Shown: positions 17,052 through 26,921 of the stretch, in pieces
Numbering within the stretch: the first letter of the stretch is position 1
Layout of the letters: each line of letters begins with the position of its first letter
Source of the DNA: Mycobacterium senriense
Lineage (GTDB): Bacteria > Actinomycetota > Actinomycetes > Mycobacteriales > Mycobacteriaceae
DNA length: 64,000 bases
Reading direction: 5' to 3'
Assembly (NCBI RefSeq): GCF_019668465.1
Contig: NZ_AP024828.1
Location: 620,001 to 684,000 of the forward strand
Position numbers and translations under genes: made by a program
The notes under the pieces: model-generated
Told to the model about the DNA's origin: nothing
The model's database searches: none
What the model saw: the letters and a program-made list of their open reading frames with translations, nothing else

Positions 17052-17160
17052 CTGATCTCCTGACCCTGAAAATCCGTTAGCGGCCACGGTAGGCGGCCAT
17101 TTCGGAGCGCCGGAGCGGTTATCCACAGGCCGTAGGAGTTTCGGCACGTCACGATTTGGG

Positions 17161-17166
17161 TAAAAT
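17161..17166 (+). promoter_or_regulatory. -10 element for cut3, probably a leaderless transcript
   Basis: TAAAAT ends 6 bases before the GTG start of the cutinase gene, so transcription would begin at the start codon. No good -35 was found at 17-18 bases. Leaderless mRNAs are common in mycobacteria. Confidence 0.4.
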
Positions 17167-17172
17167 TGCGCG

Positions 17173-18084
17173 GTGAAAACTCACCGTGTACGTACCCCTC
17201 GGGCGGGCACCGCGCGGTCAGCTGTTCGTTGGGTTGGCCTCGGCGCTTCAGCCCTGCTCACCGCTGTCGGCCTGCTCGCCACCCCGGCCGCGCCTCTGGC
17301 GCACGCCTTCGACTGCCCGGATGTCGAGGTCATCTTCGCCCGCGGCACCAACGAGCCCGCCGGCCTGGGCAAGGTCGGTGACTCCCTCGTCGACTCACTG
17401 AAGCAGCAGACCGGGCTGAACATCCTGCCGTACGGAGTGAACTACGCGGCCAGCAAGCTGCAACTGCACGGCGGTGACGGTGCCAACGACACGATTGACC
17501 GCGTCAAGAAGAGCGTGGAGACATGCCCCAACACGAAGATCGTGCTGGGCGGCTACTCGCAGGGCGCCTCGGTGATGGACATCGTGGCCGGTGTACCCAT
17601 CGGCGGCATCAGCTGGGGCAACAAGCTGCCACAGCAGTACGCCAACAACATCGCCGCCGTCGTCACCTTCGGTGACGTGGCCGACCGCGCCGGCGGCACG
17701 CTGCCCAGCCAGAGCGCGATGCTGGGCTCCAAGGCCGCCGACTATTGCAACCCCAACGACCCGATCTGCCACGCGGGCCAGGGCAACGAGTGGAGTGGGC
17801 ACACCGAGGGCTACGTGCCGGTGTACACCACCCAGGCGGCGTCGTTCGTCGCGCAAAAGCTGGCGGCCGCCGGTGTCGGTCAGCAGTCCCCCGCGTTCGG
17901 TCCGCCGCTGGGCCCCACCCCGCAGCAGCCAGGTTACGGCCAGCAGTCGCCGGTATACGGGCAGAACCCGCCCGGGTCGTCGGGTCCGTCGATCCACGGC
18001 GGCACCGGCACCGCTCCGGCGCCCGCGCCGTCGCTGCCCACACCCGCGCCCGCTACGGACTTACCGCAAGCACCTCTCGTCTAA
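17173..18084 (+). CDS. cut3: secreted cutinase-family serine esterase (Cut3/Rv3451-like)
   Basis: Secreted alpha/beta hydrolase of 303 residues acting on ester lipids. A Sec signal peptide (basic start, hydrophobic core [16 protein letters not shown], cleavage near AHA-FDC) is followed by the cutinase domain with FARGTNEP, nucleophile motif GGYSQGA, catalytic Asp in CNPNDPIC and His in GHTEGY. The four cysteines for two disulfides are present. After about residue 235 there is a Pro/Gly/Gln-rich tail with GYGQQSP-type repeats, longer than in the Rv3451 protein as I recall it. Divergent from the eccB4 remnant. Confidence 0.93.
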   Translation: MKTHRVRTPRAGTARSAVRWVGLGASALLTAVGLLATPAAPLAHAFDCPDVEVIFARGTNEPAGLGKVGDSLVDSLKQQTGLNILPYGVNYAASKLQLHGGDGANDTIDRVKKSVETCPNTKIVLGGYSQGASVMDIVAGVPIGGISWGNKLPQQYANNIAAVVTFGDVADRAGGTLPSQSAMLGSKAADYCNPNDPICHAGQGNEWSGHTEGYVPVYTTQAASFVAQKLAAAGVGQQSPAFGPPLGPTPQQPGYGQQSPVYGQNPPGSSGPSIHGGTGTAPAPAPSLPTPAPATDLPQAPLV

Positions 18085-18114
18085 ATCGTTACCGTCGGGT
18101 TATCAACGCCCCCT

Positions 18115-18120
18115 TAACAT
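18115..18120 (+). promoter_or_regulatory. -10 element for cut4, probably leaderless
   Basis: TAACAT ends 6 bases before the GTG start at 18127, the same geometry as at cut3. The -35 region is not clear, and read-through from cut3 is also possible. Confidence 0.35.
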
Positions 18121-18126
18121 CGCTGT

Positions 18127-18762
18127 GTGAGGCTTATCCCGTTAGGGCTGGGCATCGGAATTGGCGCGGCTGGCGCGTTATTGGTTGCCCCCCAATTGGT
18201 TCCGCATGCGTCGGCGTCGTGCCCCGGCGTTGAGGTGGTGTTCGCCCGGGGCACCGACGAGCCGCCCGGTGTCGGCAAGGTGGGCGGTGCGTTCGTCAGC
18301 TCGTTGCGCGAGCAGACCCGCAAAAGCGTTGGTGCATATGGCGTGAATTACCCGGCCAGTAAGGACTTCCTGGCCGCCACCAACGGCGCCAACGACGCCA
18401 GCACACACATCCAGCAGATGGCCGCCAACTGTCCCAACACCAAACTGGTGCTGGGCGGATACTCGCAGGGCGCCGCCGTCGTCGACATCGTCACGGCCGC
18501 ACCGGTGTCCGGCCTCGGCTACCGCCAGCCGTTGCCGCCCGCGGCCGCCGATCACGTCGCCGCGGTCGCCCTGTTCGGCAACCCGTCCGGCCGGGCGGGT
18601 CAGCTGATGAGCGCCCTGTCCCCGAATTTCCTGGGCAAGACCATCGACCTGTGCAACCCGGGCGACCCGATCTGCTCGAGCGGCATGCAGTGGAGTTCGC
18701 ACTTGAGCTACGTCCCCGGATTGACCAACAGGGCAGCGAATTTCGTCGCCGCCAGGCTGTAA
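18127..18762 (+). CDS. cut4: secreted cutinase-family serine esterase (Cut4/Rv3452-like)
   Basis: A 211-residue secreted esterase, paralogue of the preceding gene. The short signal peptide (about residues 1-30, ending HASA-SC) is followed by FARGTDEP, the nucleophile motif GGYSQGA, the Asp motif CNPGDPIC and a C-terminal His in SSHLSYVPG. Unlike cut3 it has no proline-rich tail. The GTG start at 18127 lies 43 bases after the cut3 stop. Its 3' end converges with truA, 4 bases away. Confidence 0.92.
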   Translation: MRLIPLGLGIGIGAAGALLVAPQLVPHASASCPGVEVVFARGTDEPPGVGKVGGAFVSSLREQTRKSVGAYGVNYPASKDFLAATNGANDASTHIQQMAANCPNTKLVLGGYSQGAAVVDIVTAAPVSGLGYRQPLPPAAADHVAAVALFGNPSGRAGQLMSALSPNFLGKTIDLCNPGDPICSSGMQWSSHLSYVPGLTNRAANFVAARL

Positions 18763-18766
18763 CCGC

Positions 18767-19780
18767 TCAGTCGCGCGAGCGGATATCCCGGGTGATCAGG
18801 TTGCGCGCCGCCAGCTGGTCATCGGGCGGATAGTCGACGCCGACCAGCGACAACCCGTGGGCGGGCGCGGCCGCGAAGTCGCTGGAACGCTCTGTGGCGC
18901 TGAGCAATTCGTGGCAATACGAGACGGGCCGGCGGTGTTCGCCTACGGCCAGCAGCGCGCCGACCAGCGAGCGCACCATCGACCAGCAGAACGCGTCGGC
19001 GCTGACCTGCGCGGTGATCAGGTCGCCGTCGCGGGTCCACTCCAGCCGCTGCAGGTCGCGGATGGTGGTGGCGTTCTCGCGGTGACGGCAGAACGCGGCA
19101 AAGTCGTGCAGTCCCAGCAGGTCTCGCGACGCGGCGGCCATCGCCTCGACGTCCAGCGGACGCGGCCAGGCGGTGACGTAGCGGGCCTGTAGCGGCTGCA
19201 CGCCCCACGGCGCCGTCGAGATCCGATAGACGTAGTGACGCCGCAGCGCCGAGAACCGGGCGTCGAAACCCGCAGGGGCGCGGCGTATATCGACGACCCG
19301 GACATCGGCGGGCAGGAACCGGCCCAGGCGGCGCAGCAACGGCAGAAACTCGGGTTCACCGACGTGCGGCGCACGCGGGTAGGCATTCGGCAGCGCTTCG
19401 AGCGGCACGTCGGCGTGCGCCACCTGTCCGGTGGCGTGGACTCCGGCGTCGGTGCGTCCCGCCGCGCGCAGCCGCACCGGCGTGCGAAAGACCGTCGTCA
19501 GCGCCTCGTCGAGAACTCCGGCCACGGTCCGCTGGCCGGCCTGAGCGGCCCAGCCCGCGAAACCTGTTCCGTCGTAGGCGATATCAAGCCGCAGACGGAC
19601 GTCTTCGCTAACTCTCGTCAGCCTCGTCGTTCGCCTCGGCGGCTTCGGCTTCCGCCCGCGCGGCCACGGCCTTGTCGGCCTTGTCTTCGGCTTCGGCCTG
19701 GGCCTTGGTCGGCTCGGCCTCGGTCGTGGTCTCCTCGACCTCGGCCGTGGCCTCCCCGGCCGTCGGGCCGACGGCTTCAT
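18767..19780 (-). CDS. truA: tRNA pseudouridine(38-40) synthase
   Basis: Makes pseudouridine at positions 38-40 of the tRNA anticodon stem. The recognisable domain starts [16 protein letters not shown], with the catalytic aspartate in [14 protein letters not shown], then [16 protein letters not shown] and [17 protein letters not shown]. The 5' end is a problem: between the domain (about 19600) and ATG 19780 the frame holds no ATG, GTG or TTG, and the stretch 19608-19780 overlaps the rplQ 3' end, giving a Pro/Arg-rich N-terminus. Either translation starts at 19780 with a 57-residue basic extension, or at a non-standard codon near 19612. M. tuberculosis TruA also has a basic/proline N-terminus, as I recall. 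Confidence 0.9.
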   Translation of the reverse strand: MKPSARRPGRPRPRSRRPRPRPSRPRPRPKPKTRPTRPWPRGRKPKPPRRTTRLTRVSEDVRLRLDIAYDGTGFAGWAAQAGQRTVAGVLDEALTTVFRTPVRLRAAGRTDAGVHATGQVAHADVPLEALPNAYPRAPHVGEPEFLPLLRRLGRFLPADVRVVDIRRAPAGFDARFSALRRHYVYRISTAPWGVQPLQARYVTAWPRPLDVEAMAAASRDLLGLHDFAAFCRHRENATTIRDLQRLEWTRDGDLITAQVSADAFCWSMVRSLVGALLAVGEHRRPVSYCHELLSATERSSDFAAAPAHGLSLVGVDYPPDDQLAARNLITRDIRSRD

Positions 19781-20240
19781 CAGGCTCGACAGCCGCCTGA
19801 GGTGCCGCCGCCGCCGCGACAGGGGCGTCGGACTTCTTGGAAGCCTTCACCCGACGAGCCCGATCTGCCTCGGAGGTGACCGTCTTCTCCCGCACCAGCT
19901 CGATCACGGCCATGGGCGCGTTGTCGCCCTTGCGCGGCTCGACCTTGATGATGCGGGTGTAGCCGCCGTTGCGGTCGGCGTAGAACGGACCGATCTCCGC
20001 GAACAGGGCGTGCACCACGTCCTTGTCGCGGATCTTCTTCAGCACCTCTCGACGGTTGTGCAGCGCACCCTTTTTCGCGTGGGTGATCAGCTTCTCCGCG
20101 TACGGCCGCAGCGCCCGCGCCTTGGGCTCGGTCGTCTTGATCCGGCCGTGCTCGAACAGGGAGGTGGCCAGGTTGGCGAGAAGCGCCTTCTGGTGCGAAG
20201 ACGACCCGCCGAGGCGAGGTCCCTTGGTGGGCTTGGGCAT
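19608..20240 (-). CDS. rplQ: 50S ribosomal protein L17 with long acidic C-terminal extension
   Basis: L17 of the large ribosomal subunit, 210 residues. The normal domain occupies about residues 1-125 ([58 protein letters not shown]). After it comes a mycobacterial extension very rich in Ala and Glu (about 130-210), probably disordered. The 3' end of the gene overlaps the upstream frame of truA. It is the last ribosomal gene of the infA-rpmJ-rpsM-rpsK-rpsD-rpoA-rplQ operon. Confidence 0.97.
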   Translation of the reverse strand: MPKPTKGPRLGGSSSHQKALLANLATSLFEHGRIKTTEPKARALRPYAEKLITHAKKGALHNRREVLKKIRDKDVVHALFAEIGPFYADRNGGYTRIIKVEPRKGDNAPMAVIELVREKTVTSEADRARRVKASKKSDAPVAAAAAPQAAVEPDEAVGPTAGEATAEVEETTTEAEPTKAQAEAEDKADKAVAARAEAEAAEANDEADES

Positions 20241-20302
20241 TGCGACTATCTCCTAAATGGGGCCGGTCCCCGTATCAGGTAGGACCGGGACGACAATTCT
20301 TT

Positions 20303-21355
<1,053 letters not shown>

Positions 21356-21423
21356 CTATCTCCTTCTCGGCACCCGCTATTTGATGCCGTCAAGACCTGC
21401 ACCGGGTTGGATGCAGGGGGTCT

Positions 21424-22029
21424 TTACTTCGAGTAGAACTCGACGATGAGCTGCTCGCTGAGCGGCACGTCGATCTGCGCCCGCTCGGGCAGCTGGTGGA
21501 TGAGGATGCGCTGACGCTCCCCAACCACCTGCAGCCAGCTCGGGATCGGACGGTCGCCCGCCGTCTCCCGCGCGATCTGGAACGGCACGGTGTTCAGCGA
21601 CCCGTCCCGCACGTCGATGATGTCGTACTGCGACACCCGGTAGCTGGGGACGTTGACGTGCACGCCGTTGACGCTGAAGTGCCCGTGGCTGACCAGCTGA
21701 CGCGCCATCCGGCGGGTACGGGCCAGGCCGGCGCGGTACACGACGTTGTCCAGCCGGCTTTCCAGGATGCGCAGCAACTCCTCACCGGTCTTGCCGGATT
21801 GCCGGGAGGCCTCTGCGTAGTAGCGGCGGAACTGCTTTTCCATCACGCCGTAGGTGAAGCGGGCCTTCTGCTTCTCCTGCAGCTGCAGCAGGTATTCGCT
21901 TTCCTTGATCCGCGCGCGGCCGTGCTGGCCGGGCGGGTAGGGACGCTTCTCGAAGGCCTGGTCGCCACCGACGAGGTCGGTGCGCAGCCGGCGCGACTTG
22001 CGGGTGATGGGTCCGGTGTAACGAGCCAT
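21424..22029 (-). CDS. rpsD: 30S ribosomal protein S4
   Basis: Primary 16S rRNA-binding protein, 201 residues: MARYTGPITRKSRRLRTDL start, then RPYPPGQHG-like KRPYPPGQHGRAR, QKARFTYGVMEKQFRRYY, and the S4 RNA-binding domain RLDNVVYRAGLARTRRMARQLVSHGHF. The zinc-binding cysteines found in some S4 proteins are absent, as usual for mycobacteria. It lies 9 bases downstream of rpsK. Confidence 0.98.
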   Translation of the reverse strand: MARYTGPITRKSRRLRTDLVGGDQAFEKRPYPPGQHGRARIKESEYLLQLQEKQKARFTYGVMEKQFRRYYAEASRQSGKTGEELLRILESRLDNVVYRAGLARTRRMARQLVSHGHFSVNGVHVNVPSYRVSQYDIIDVRDGSLNTVPFQIARETAGDRPIPSWLQVVGERQRILIHQLPERAQIDVPLSEQLIVEFYSK

Positions 22030-22038
22030 GGTTGTCTT

Positions 22039-22458
22039 CTAGACCCTTCTGCGCTTCGGCGGGCGGCAGCCATTGTGCGGCTGGGGGGTGACGTCGGAGA
22101 TCGCGCCGACCTCCAGGCCGGCGGCCTGCAGCGACCGGATCGCGGTCTCCCGGCCCGAACCCGGGCCCTTCACGAACACGTCGACCTTTTTCACGCCGTG
22201 TTCCTGCGCCTTGCGCGCGGCGTTCTCCGCGGCCAGCTGGGCCGCGAACGGGGTCGACTTGCGGGACCCCTTGAAGCCGACGTGTCCCGACGACGCCCAG
22301 GCGATGACGTTGCCCTGGGGGTCGGTGATGGTGACGATCGTGTTGTTGAAGGTGCTCTTGATGTGGGCGGCACCGTGGGGGATGTTCTTCTTTTCCCGCC
22401 GGCGGGTCTTCTGGCCCTTCTTGGGCGCCGCCGCGCCTGCCTTCTTTGCTGGTGGCAT
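22039..22458 (-). CDS. rpsK: 30S ribosomal protein S11
   Basis: S11 of the small-subunit platform, 139 residues. A basic Ala/Lys-rich N-terminus precedes the conserved domain: [66 protein letters not shown] and the terminal [13 protein letters not shown]. It lies 6 bases downstream of rpsM, in the alpha operon. Confidence 0.98.
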   Translation of the reverse strand: MPPAKKAGAAAPKKGQKTRRREKKNIPHGAAHIKSTFNNTIVTITDPQGNVIAWASSGHVGFKGSRKSTPFAAQLAAENAARKAQEHGVKKVDVFVKGPGSGRETAIRSLQAAGLEVGAISDVTPQPHNGCRPPKRRRV

Positions 22459-22464
22459 CGGGGG

Positions 22465-22839
22465 TTACCTGGCCTTCTTCTTGCCGGCGATGGTGCGCTT
22501 GGGGCCCTTGCGGGTGCGCGCATTGGTCTTGGTCCGCTGACCGCGCACCGGCAGGCCGCGGCGGTGCCGCAGGCCCTGGTAGCAGCCGATCTCGATCTTG
22601 CGGCGGATGTCGGCCTGCGTCTCGCGGCGGAGGTCACCCTCGACCTTGAGGTTTGCCTCGATGTAGTCACGCAGGTGGGTCAGCTGGTCATCGGTCAGAT
22701 CGCGGGTCCGCAGGTTCCGGTCGATGCCGGTAGCTGCCAGGATCTCGTTCGACCGGGTCCGGCCGACGCCGAAGATATAGGTCAGCGCGATCTCCATCCG
22801 CTTGTCACGCGGCAGATCGACGCCTACTAGTCGAGCCAT
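22465..22839 (-). CDS. rpsM: 30S ribosomal protein S13
   Basis: S13 of the small-subunit head, 124 residues: [26 protein letters not shown], then [43 protein letters not shown] and a basic tail. A purine-rich AAGAGGAAA is found upstream of the ATG. There is a 190-base gap between it and rpmJ with no gene; it may hold an additional promoter. Confidence 0.98.
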   Translation of the reverse strand: MARLVGVDLPRDKRMEIALTYIFGVGRTRSNEILAATGIDRNLRTRDLTDDQLTHLRDYIEANLKVEGDLRRETQADIRRKIEIGCYQGLRHRRGLPVRGQRTKTNARTRKGPKRTIAGKKKAR

Positions 22840-23029
22840 AGGTGGCGTTTCCTCTTTTTCTTAGCGGAGGTCTGATCCCAGCCCGTTCCCGCAACCCCTG
22901 TGGAGTTCCCAAAAGGTTCGCGGGGCCCGGCCTCCGTCCGGGCGTGGATGAGCTAGCCCATCTCTATAGATGCCAGCCGCTCACTGGTGCTGGGAGGTCT
23001 GCATTCAGTTGTGTTGGGGCTGGGCCGGA

Positions 23030-23143
23030 TTAGCCCTGACGCTGCTTGTGGCGCGGATCGGAGCAGATCACCATGACCCGCCCATGCCGACGGATCACCC
23101 TGCACTTGTCACAGATTGGCTTGACGCTCGGGTTCACCTTCAC
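23030..23143 (-). CDS. rpmJ: 50S ribosomal protein L36
   Basis: A 37-residue ribosomal protein starting at GTG 23143. The sequence begins [14 protein letters not shown] and ends RHKQRQG. The zinc ribbon ligands Cys11, Cys14, Cys27 and His32 are all present, so this is the zinc-containing (C+) form used when zinc is plentiful. It lies between infA and rpsM as in other actinobacteria. Confidence 0.97.
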
Positions 23144-23194
23144 GGCTGTTCGATCCTGTTCTGTCTATTCGTAGGTGTTGTAGATCAGGCGCTT

Positions 23195-23416
23195 TTACTT
23201 GTACCGGTACACGATGCGGCCACGAGACAGGTCGTAGGGAGACAACTCCACCACCACCCTGTCCTCCGGCAGGATGCGGATGTAGTGCTGCCGCATCTTG
23301 CCGCTGATGTGGGCAAGCACCTTGTGGCCGTTCTCCAGCTCAATGCGGAACATCGCATTGGGCAGAGGCTCGACCACCCGGCCTTCCACCTCGATGGCGC
23401 CGTCCTTCTTGGCCAT
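23195..23416 (-). CDS. infA: translation initiation factor IF-1
   Basis: IF-1, a 73-residue OB-fold protein that blocks the ribosomal A site during initiation: [41 protein letters not shown] and then [26 protein letters not shown]. It is the first gene of the rpmJ/rpsM/rpsK/rpsD/rpoA/rplQ series, 51 bases before rpmJ. The operon promoter should lie in 23417-23520, where TATATG at 23437-23442 (minus strand) is a weak -10 candidate. Confidence 0.98.
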
Positions 23417-23669
23417 AACTAGTTAAGAATCCTCGTCATATAGTTTCGTTCTCGTCTGCGCCTAGTCGACGCGAACAGTGCACCGACTTGGAACGTGAGC
23501 CGGTGACAGGAAATTCCTAGGGACTTGGCACACAAAAAGTCGGCGCGGATGCCGCACCGTTGTTCCACGATACCTGGTTATTCCGCTCCACCAAAATCGC
23601 TGGCGGCGGACATGCGGCCGGCCTCCTCGACCTCCCACACGGCCGCTGACGAGCGCATACTTAACGCCG

Positions 23670-25352
23670 ATGACCAACCCTTCAGACGCGGCCGGCGCGG
23701 CGCAACAGCGCAGGCCCGTCATGCTGACCGTCGACGACGATCCCTCGGTGTCCCGGGCGGTCGCCCGCGACCTGCGCCGCCACTACGGCGAGGATCACCG
23801 GATCGTACGCGCGGAGTCCGGGCCCGACGCCCTGGGCACGCTCAAGGAGCTCAAACTGCGCGGCGAGACCGTCGCGCTGCTGATCGCCGACTACCGGATG
23901 CCGCAGATGAGCGGCATCGAGTTCCTCGAACAGGCCATGGACCTGTATCCGGCGGCGCGCCGCGTGCTGCTGACCGCCTACGCCGACACCCACGCCGCCA
24001 TCGACGCGATCAACGTCGTCGACCTGGACCACTACCTGCTCAAGCCGTGGGATCCCCCGGAAGAGAAGTTCTACCCCGTCATCGACGGCCTGCTGGACGC
24101 CTGGCGGGCCGCACCCGAGCACCCCATCCCGCACACCAAGGTGATCGGCCACCGCTGGTCGGCGCGGTCCTGGCAGGTCCGCGACTTCCTGGCACGCAAC
24201 GGCCTCTACTACACCTGGTTCATGGCCGACGAACCCGCCGGTGAGCGGCTGCTCGCGGCGGCCGGCGAGGACGGCAGGCGGCTGCCGGTGGTGGTCACCC
24301 AACGCGGCGACACCCTGGTCGAGCCCACCGACGCCCAGCTGGCCGAGACGCTAGGCCTGACCACCACCCCGTCGCAGGAGTTTTACGACCTGATCGTGGT
24401 CGGCGGCGGCCCCGCCGGCCTGGCCGCGGCCGTGTACGGCGCCTCCGAGGGACTGCGCACGGTGCTCATCGAGCACACCGCCACCGGCGGCCAAGCCGGG
24501 CAGAGCTCGCGCATCGAGAACTACCTGGGCTTCCCCGACGGGGTCTCGGGCGGGCAGCTGGCCGACCGCGCCCGCCGGCAGGCGGAGAAGTTCGGCGCCG
24601 AGCTGATCACCGCCCGCAAGGCCACCGCCCTCGAGGTGAACGGATCCAAGCGCACCGTGCGGTTCGCCGACGGCGGCTCGATCGACGCGCACGCGGTCAT
24701 CCTCGCCACCGGGGTCTCCTACCGCCAGCTGCAGGCCGAAGGCTGCACCGAGCTGACCGGCTGCGGCGTCTACTACGGCGCGGCCATCTCGGTCGCCCCG
24801 GAGTGCGAAGACGAAGAGGTCTACGTGATCGGCGGGGCCAACTCGGCCGGTCAGGCGGCCATGTTCCTGTCGCGGACGGCCAAGTCGGTCAACATCGTGG
24901 TGCGGGCCCCGTCGCTGGAGGCGTCGATGTCCTACTACCTCATCCAGCAGATCGAGGCGAACCCCAAGATCAACGTGCTGACCTGCACCGAGGTGCGGCG
25001 CGCCACCGGCGAGGGCCACCTCGAGAAACTGACCCTGGTCAACAACCGGACCGAAGAAACCGAGGACGTCACCTGCGCGCGAATGTTCATCTTCATCGGC
25101 GCCGCACCGCGCACCGACTGGCTGGACGGTGTGCTGGCCCGCGACGACCACGGGTTCATCCTGACCGGCCCGGACCTGCGCAACGTGTGCGGCTGGACGC
25201 TGGAACGCCCGCCACATCACCTCGAGACCAGCGTGCCCGGGGTGTTCGCCACCGGCGACGTCCGATCGACATCGGCCAAACGGGTCGCCGCCGCGGTCGG
25301 TGAGGGTTCGATGGCGGTCATGCTGGTGCACCGATACCTGGCCGAAGCATGA
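23670..25352 (+). CDS. response regulator receiver fused to thioredoxin-reductase-like flavoprotein
   Basis: A 560-residue three-part protein. Residues about 17-140 form a CheY-like receiver with DDD (22-24), phosphoacceptor D74 in LLIADYRMP, T102 and K125. Residues about 150-230 look like a glutaredoxin/thioredoxin-fold domain whose redox CxxC is replaced (HRWSARSW). Residues about 240-560 form a thioredoxin-reductase-like flavoprotein with the FAD motif GGGPAG, GGQAGQSSRIENYLGFP, a second nucleotide site VIGGANSAGQAA and the FAD motif GVFATGDVR. The redox cysteine pair is not conserved (CGVY instead of CxxC). The gene overlaps the downstream kinase gene by ATGA, so phosphorylation may control a redox enzyme rather than DNA binding. 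Confidence 0.88.
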   Translation: MTNPSDAAGAAQQRRPVMLTVDDDPSVSRAVARDLRRHYGEDHRIVRAESGPDALGTLKELKLRGETVALLIADYRMPQMSGIEFLEQAMDLYPAARRVLLTAYADTHAAIDAINVVDLDHYLLKPWDPPEEKFYPVIDGLLDAWRAAPEHPIPHTKVIGHRWSARSWQVRDFLARNGLYYTWFMADEPAGERLLAAAGEDGRRLPVVVTQRGDTLVEPTDAQLAETLGLTTTPSQEFYDLIVVGGGPAGLAAAVYGASEGLRTVLIEHTATGGQAGQSSRIENYLGFPDGVSGGQLADRARRQAEKFGAELITARKATALEVNGSKRTVRFADGGSIDAHAVILATGVSYRQLQAEGCTELTGCGVYYGAAISVAPECEDEEVYVIGGANSAGQAAMFLSRTAKSVNIVVRAPSLEASMSYYLIQQIEANPKINVLTCTEVRRATGEGHLEKLTLVNNRTEETEDVTCARMFIFIGAAPRTDWLDGVLARDDHGFILTGPDLRNVCGWTLERPPHHLETSVPGVFATGDVRSTSAKRVAAAVGEGSMAVMLVHRYLAEA

Positions 25353-26893
25353 CCGGCGCCGACTCCATGACCGACAAGATGCCCTGCGAGCCCGACGAGC
25401 TGCGCAGTCTGTTCCTGTTCGAGGCGCTCACCAACGAGCAGCTTGCCGTGCTGTGCAGCAACGGGCACATCCAGCACTACGAACCGGGTCCGATCTGCGT
25501 CGAAGGCGAACCGGCGACCTGCTTCTACGTCCTCATCGACGGCGAGCTGACCATGACCAAACTCTCCGGCGGCCAGGACATCGAAACCAACCGGACCTCG
25601 CAGCGCGGCGTGTATTGCGGGGCCTGGCGGGCGTTCACCGGCGGCAAGCAGAAGAATTACGACGCCTCGGTGCACGTGACCAAGCCGTCGCGCTTCTTCG
25701 TGATGGACGCGCCGGTGTTCGCGCAGTTCATGCGTGACCAGTTCCCCATGGCGGTGCACCTGCTCGACGGCATCGCCGTCGGCACCGACCGCACCCGCCG
25801 GATCATCGACAATCGCGAGAAGCTGCTGGCGCTGGGCCGTTTGTCGGCCGGGCTGACGCACCAGCTGAACAATCCCGCCGCGGCGATCTCGCGGTCGGCT
25901 GCGGATCTGCGCGAACGCGTGGCCAACATGCGGCAAAAGCTGGCGATGCTCGCCGACGGCACCATCACTCCCGAGGCGCTGAGCGCCCTGGTGCAGCTGC
26001 AGGATCGGGTCGCCGAACAGGTCGCCAAGTCGGCCTCGCAGCATCTGAGCGCGCTGGAGACCTCCGACCGCGAGGATGCCGTCGGCGACTGGCTGGAAGA
26101 CCACGGCATCGACGGCGGGTGGGACATCGCGCCGACGTTCGTCGAGGGCGGCGTCGACACCGATTGGCTGGAGCGGATTTCCGCCGTCACCGAGGAGCTC
26201 GCGTCGACGTCGCTGGAGCAGGCGATCCGATGGATCAACTACACCATCGAGAGCGAGCTGCTGATGAACCAGATTCTCGAAGCGAGCAAACGGATTTCGG
26301 CGCTGGTCGCCGACGCCAAGCAGTATTCGCAAATGGATCGGGCCCCGTTCCAGGTGACCAATGTGCACGATCTGCTGCGCAGCACGCTGGTGATGTTCGC
26401 CGACCGACTGACCAAAGACGCGGGCAAGGACGGCGGCGCGCACCCCGTGGTCACGGTGGTCAAGGAGTTCGACCAGACGCTGCCCGAAATCCCCTGCTAT
26501 CCAGGCGATCTCAATCAGGTATGGACCAACATCATCGACAACGCGATCGCCGCGATGCGCGACACCGGGGGCACGCTGACCATCCGCACCTGCCGGGAAG
26601 GCGAGAAGCTGGCCCGCATCGAAATCTGCGACACCGGCCCGGGCGTACCCGAGGACGTGCGCGAGCACATCTTCGAGCCCTTCTTCACCACCAAACCCTT
26701 CGGCGAGGGCACCGGGCTGGGCCTGGACCTGGCCTTCAACATCGTCGTGAAGAAGCACCGCGGGGACCTGCGGGTGGAATCGAGGCCCGGCGACACCCGG
26801 TTCATCGTGCTGCTGCCGCTGGAGCCCCCCGCCGCCGGCGTCGCCGGTGCCGTTCTCGACGATGTCGATGAGGATGTGGCCGACCCGGAATAG
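25349..26893 (+). CDS. cyclic-nucleotide-binding-domain sensor histidine kinase
   Basis: A 514-residue soluble kinase. Residues about 20-140 form a CNMP-binding (Crp-like) domain (FEALTNEQLAVLCSNG, VLIDGELTMTKLSGG). A phosphoacceptor region follows, with H171 in GRLSAGLTHQLNNPAAA. The ATPase domain has the N box WTNIIDNAIAAM, G1 DTGPGVP, the F box FEPFFTTKPFGEG and G2 GTGLGLDLA. There are no membrane segments, so it senses an internal signal. The start ATG overlaps the stop of the receiver-flavoreductase gene, which makes that protein its likely partner. Confidence 0.9.
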   Translation: MTGADSMTDKMPCEPDELRSLFLFEALTNEQLAVLCSNGHIQHYEPGPICVEGEPATCFYVLIDGELTMTKLSGGQDIETNRTSQRGVYCGAWRAFTGGKQKNYDASVHVTKPSRFFVMDAPVFAQFMRDQFPMAVHLLDGIAVGTDRTRRIIDNREKLLALGRLSAGLTHQLNNPAAAISRSAADLRERVANMRQKLAMLADGTITPEALSALVQLQDRVAEQVAKSASQHLSALETSDREDAVGDWLEDHGIDGGWDIAPTFVEGGVDTDWLERISAVTEELASTSLEQAIRWINYTIESELLMNQILEASKRISALVADAKQYSQMDRAPFQVTNVHDLLRSTLVMFADRLTKDAGKDGGAHPVVTVVKEFDQTLPEIPCYPGDLNQVWTNIIDNAIAAMRDTGGTLTIRTCREGEKLARIEICDTGPGVPEDVREHIFEPFFTTKPFGEGTGLGLDLAFNIVVKKHRGDLRVESRPGDTRFIVLLPLEPPAAGVAGAVLDDVDEDVADPE

Positions 26894-26921
26894 CTTTCAC
26901 CGGGCGCAGGTTGGCAAGACC

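Noticed and set aside
22970..23422. Plus-strand ORF opposite rpmJ and infA
   Set aside because: Shadow frame of two conserved minus-strand genes; no SD and no domain.
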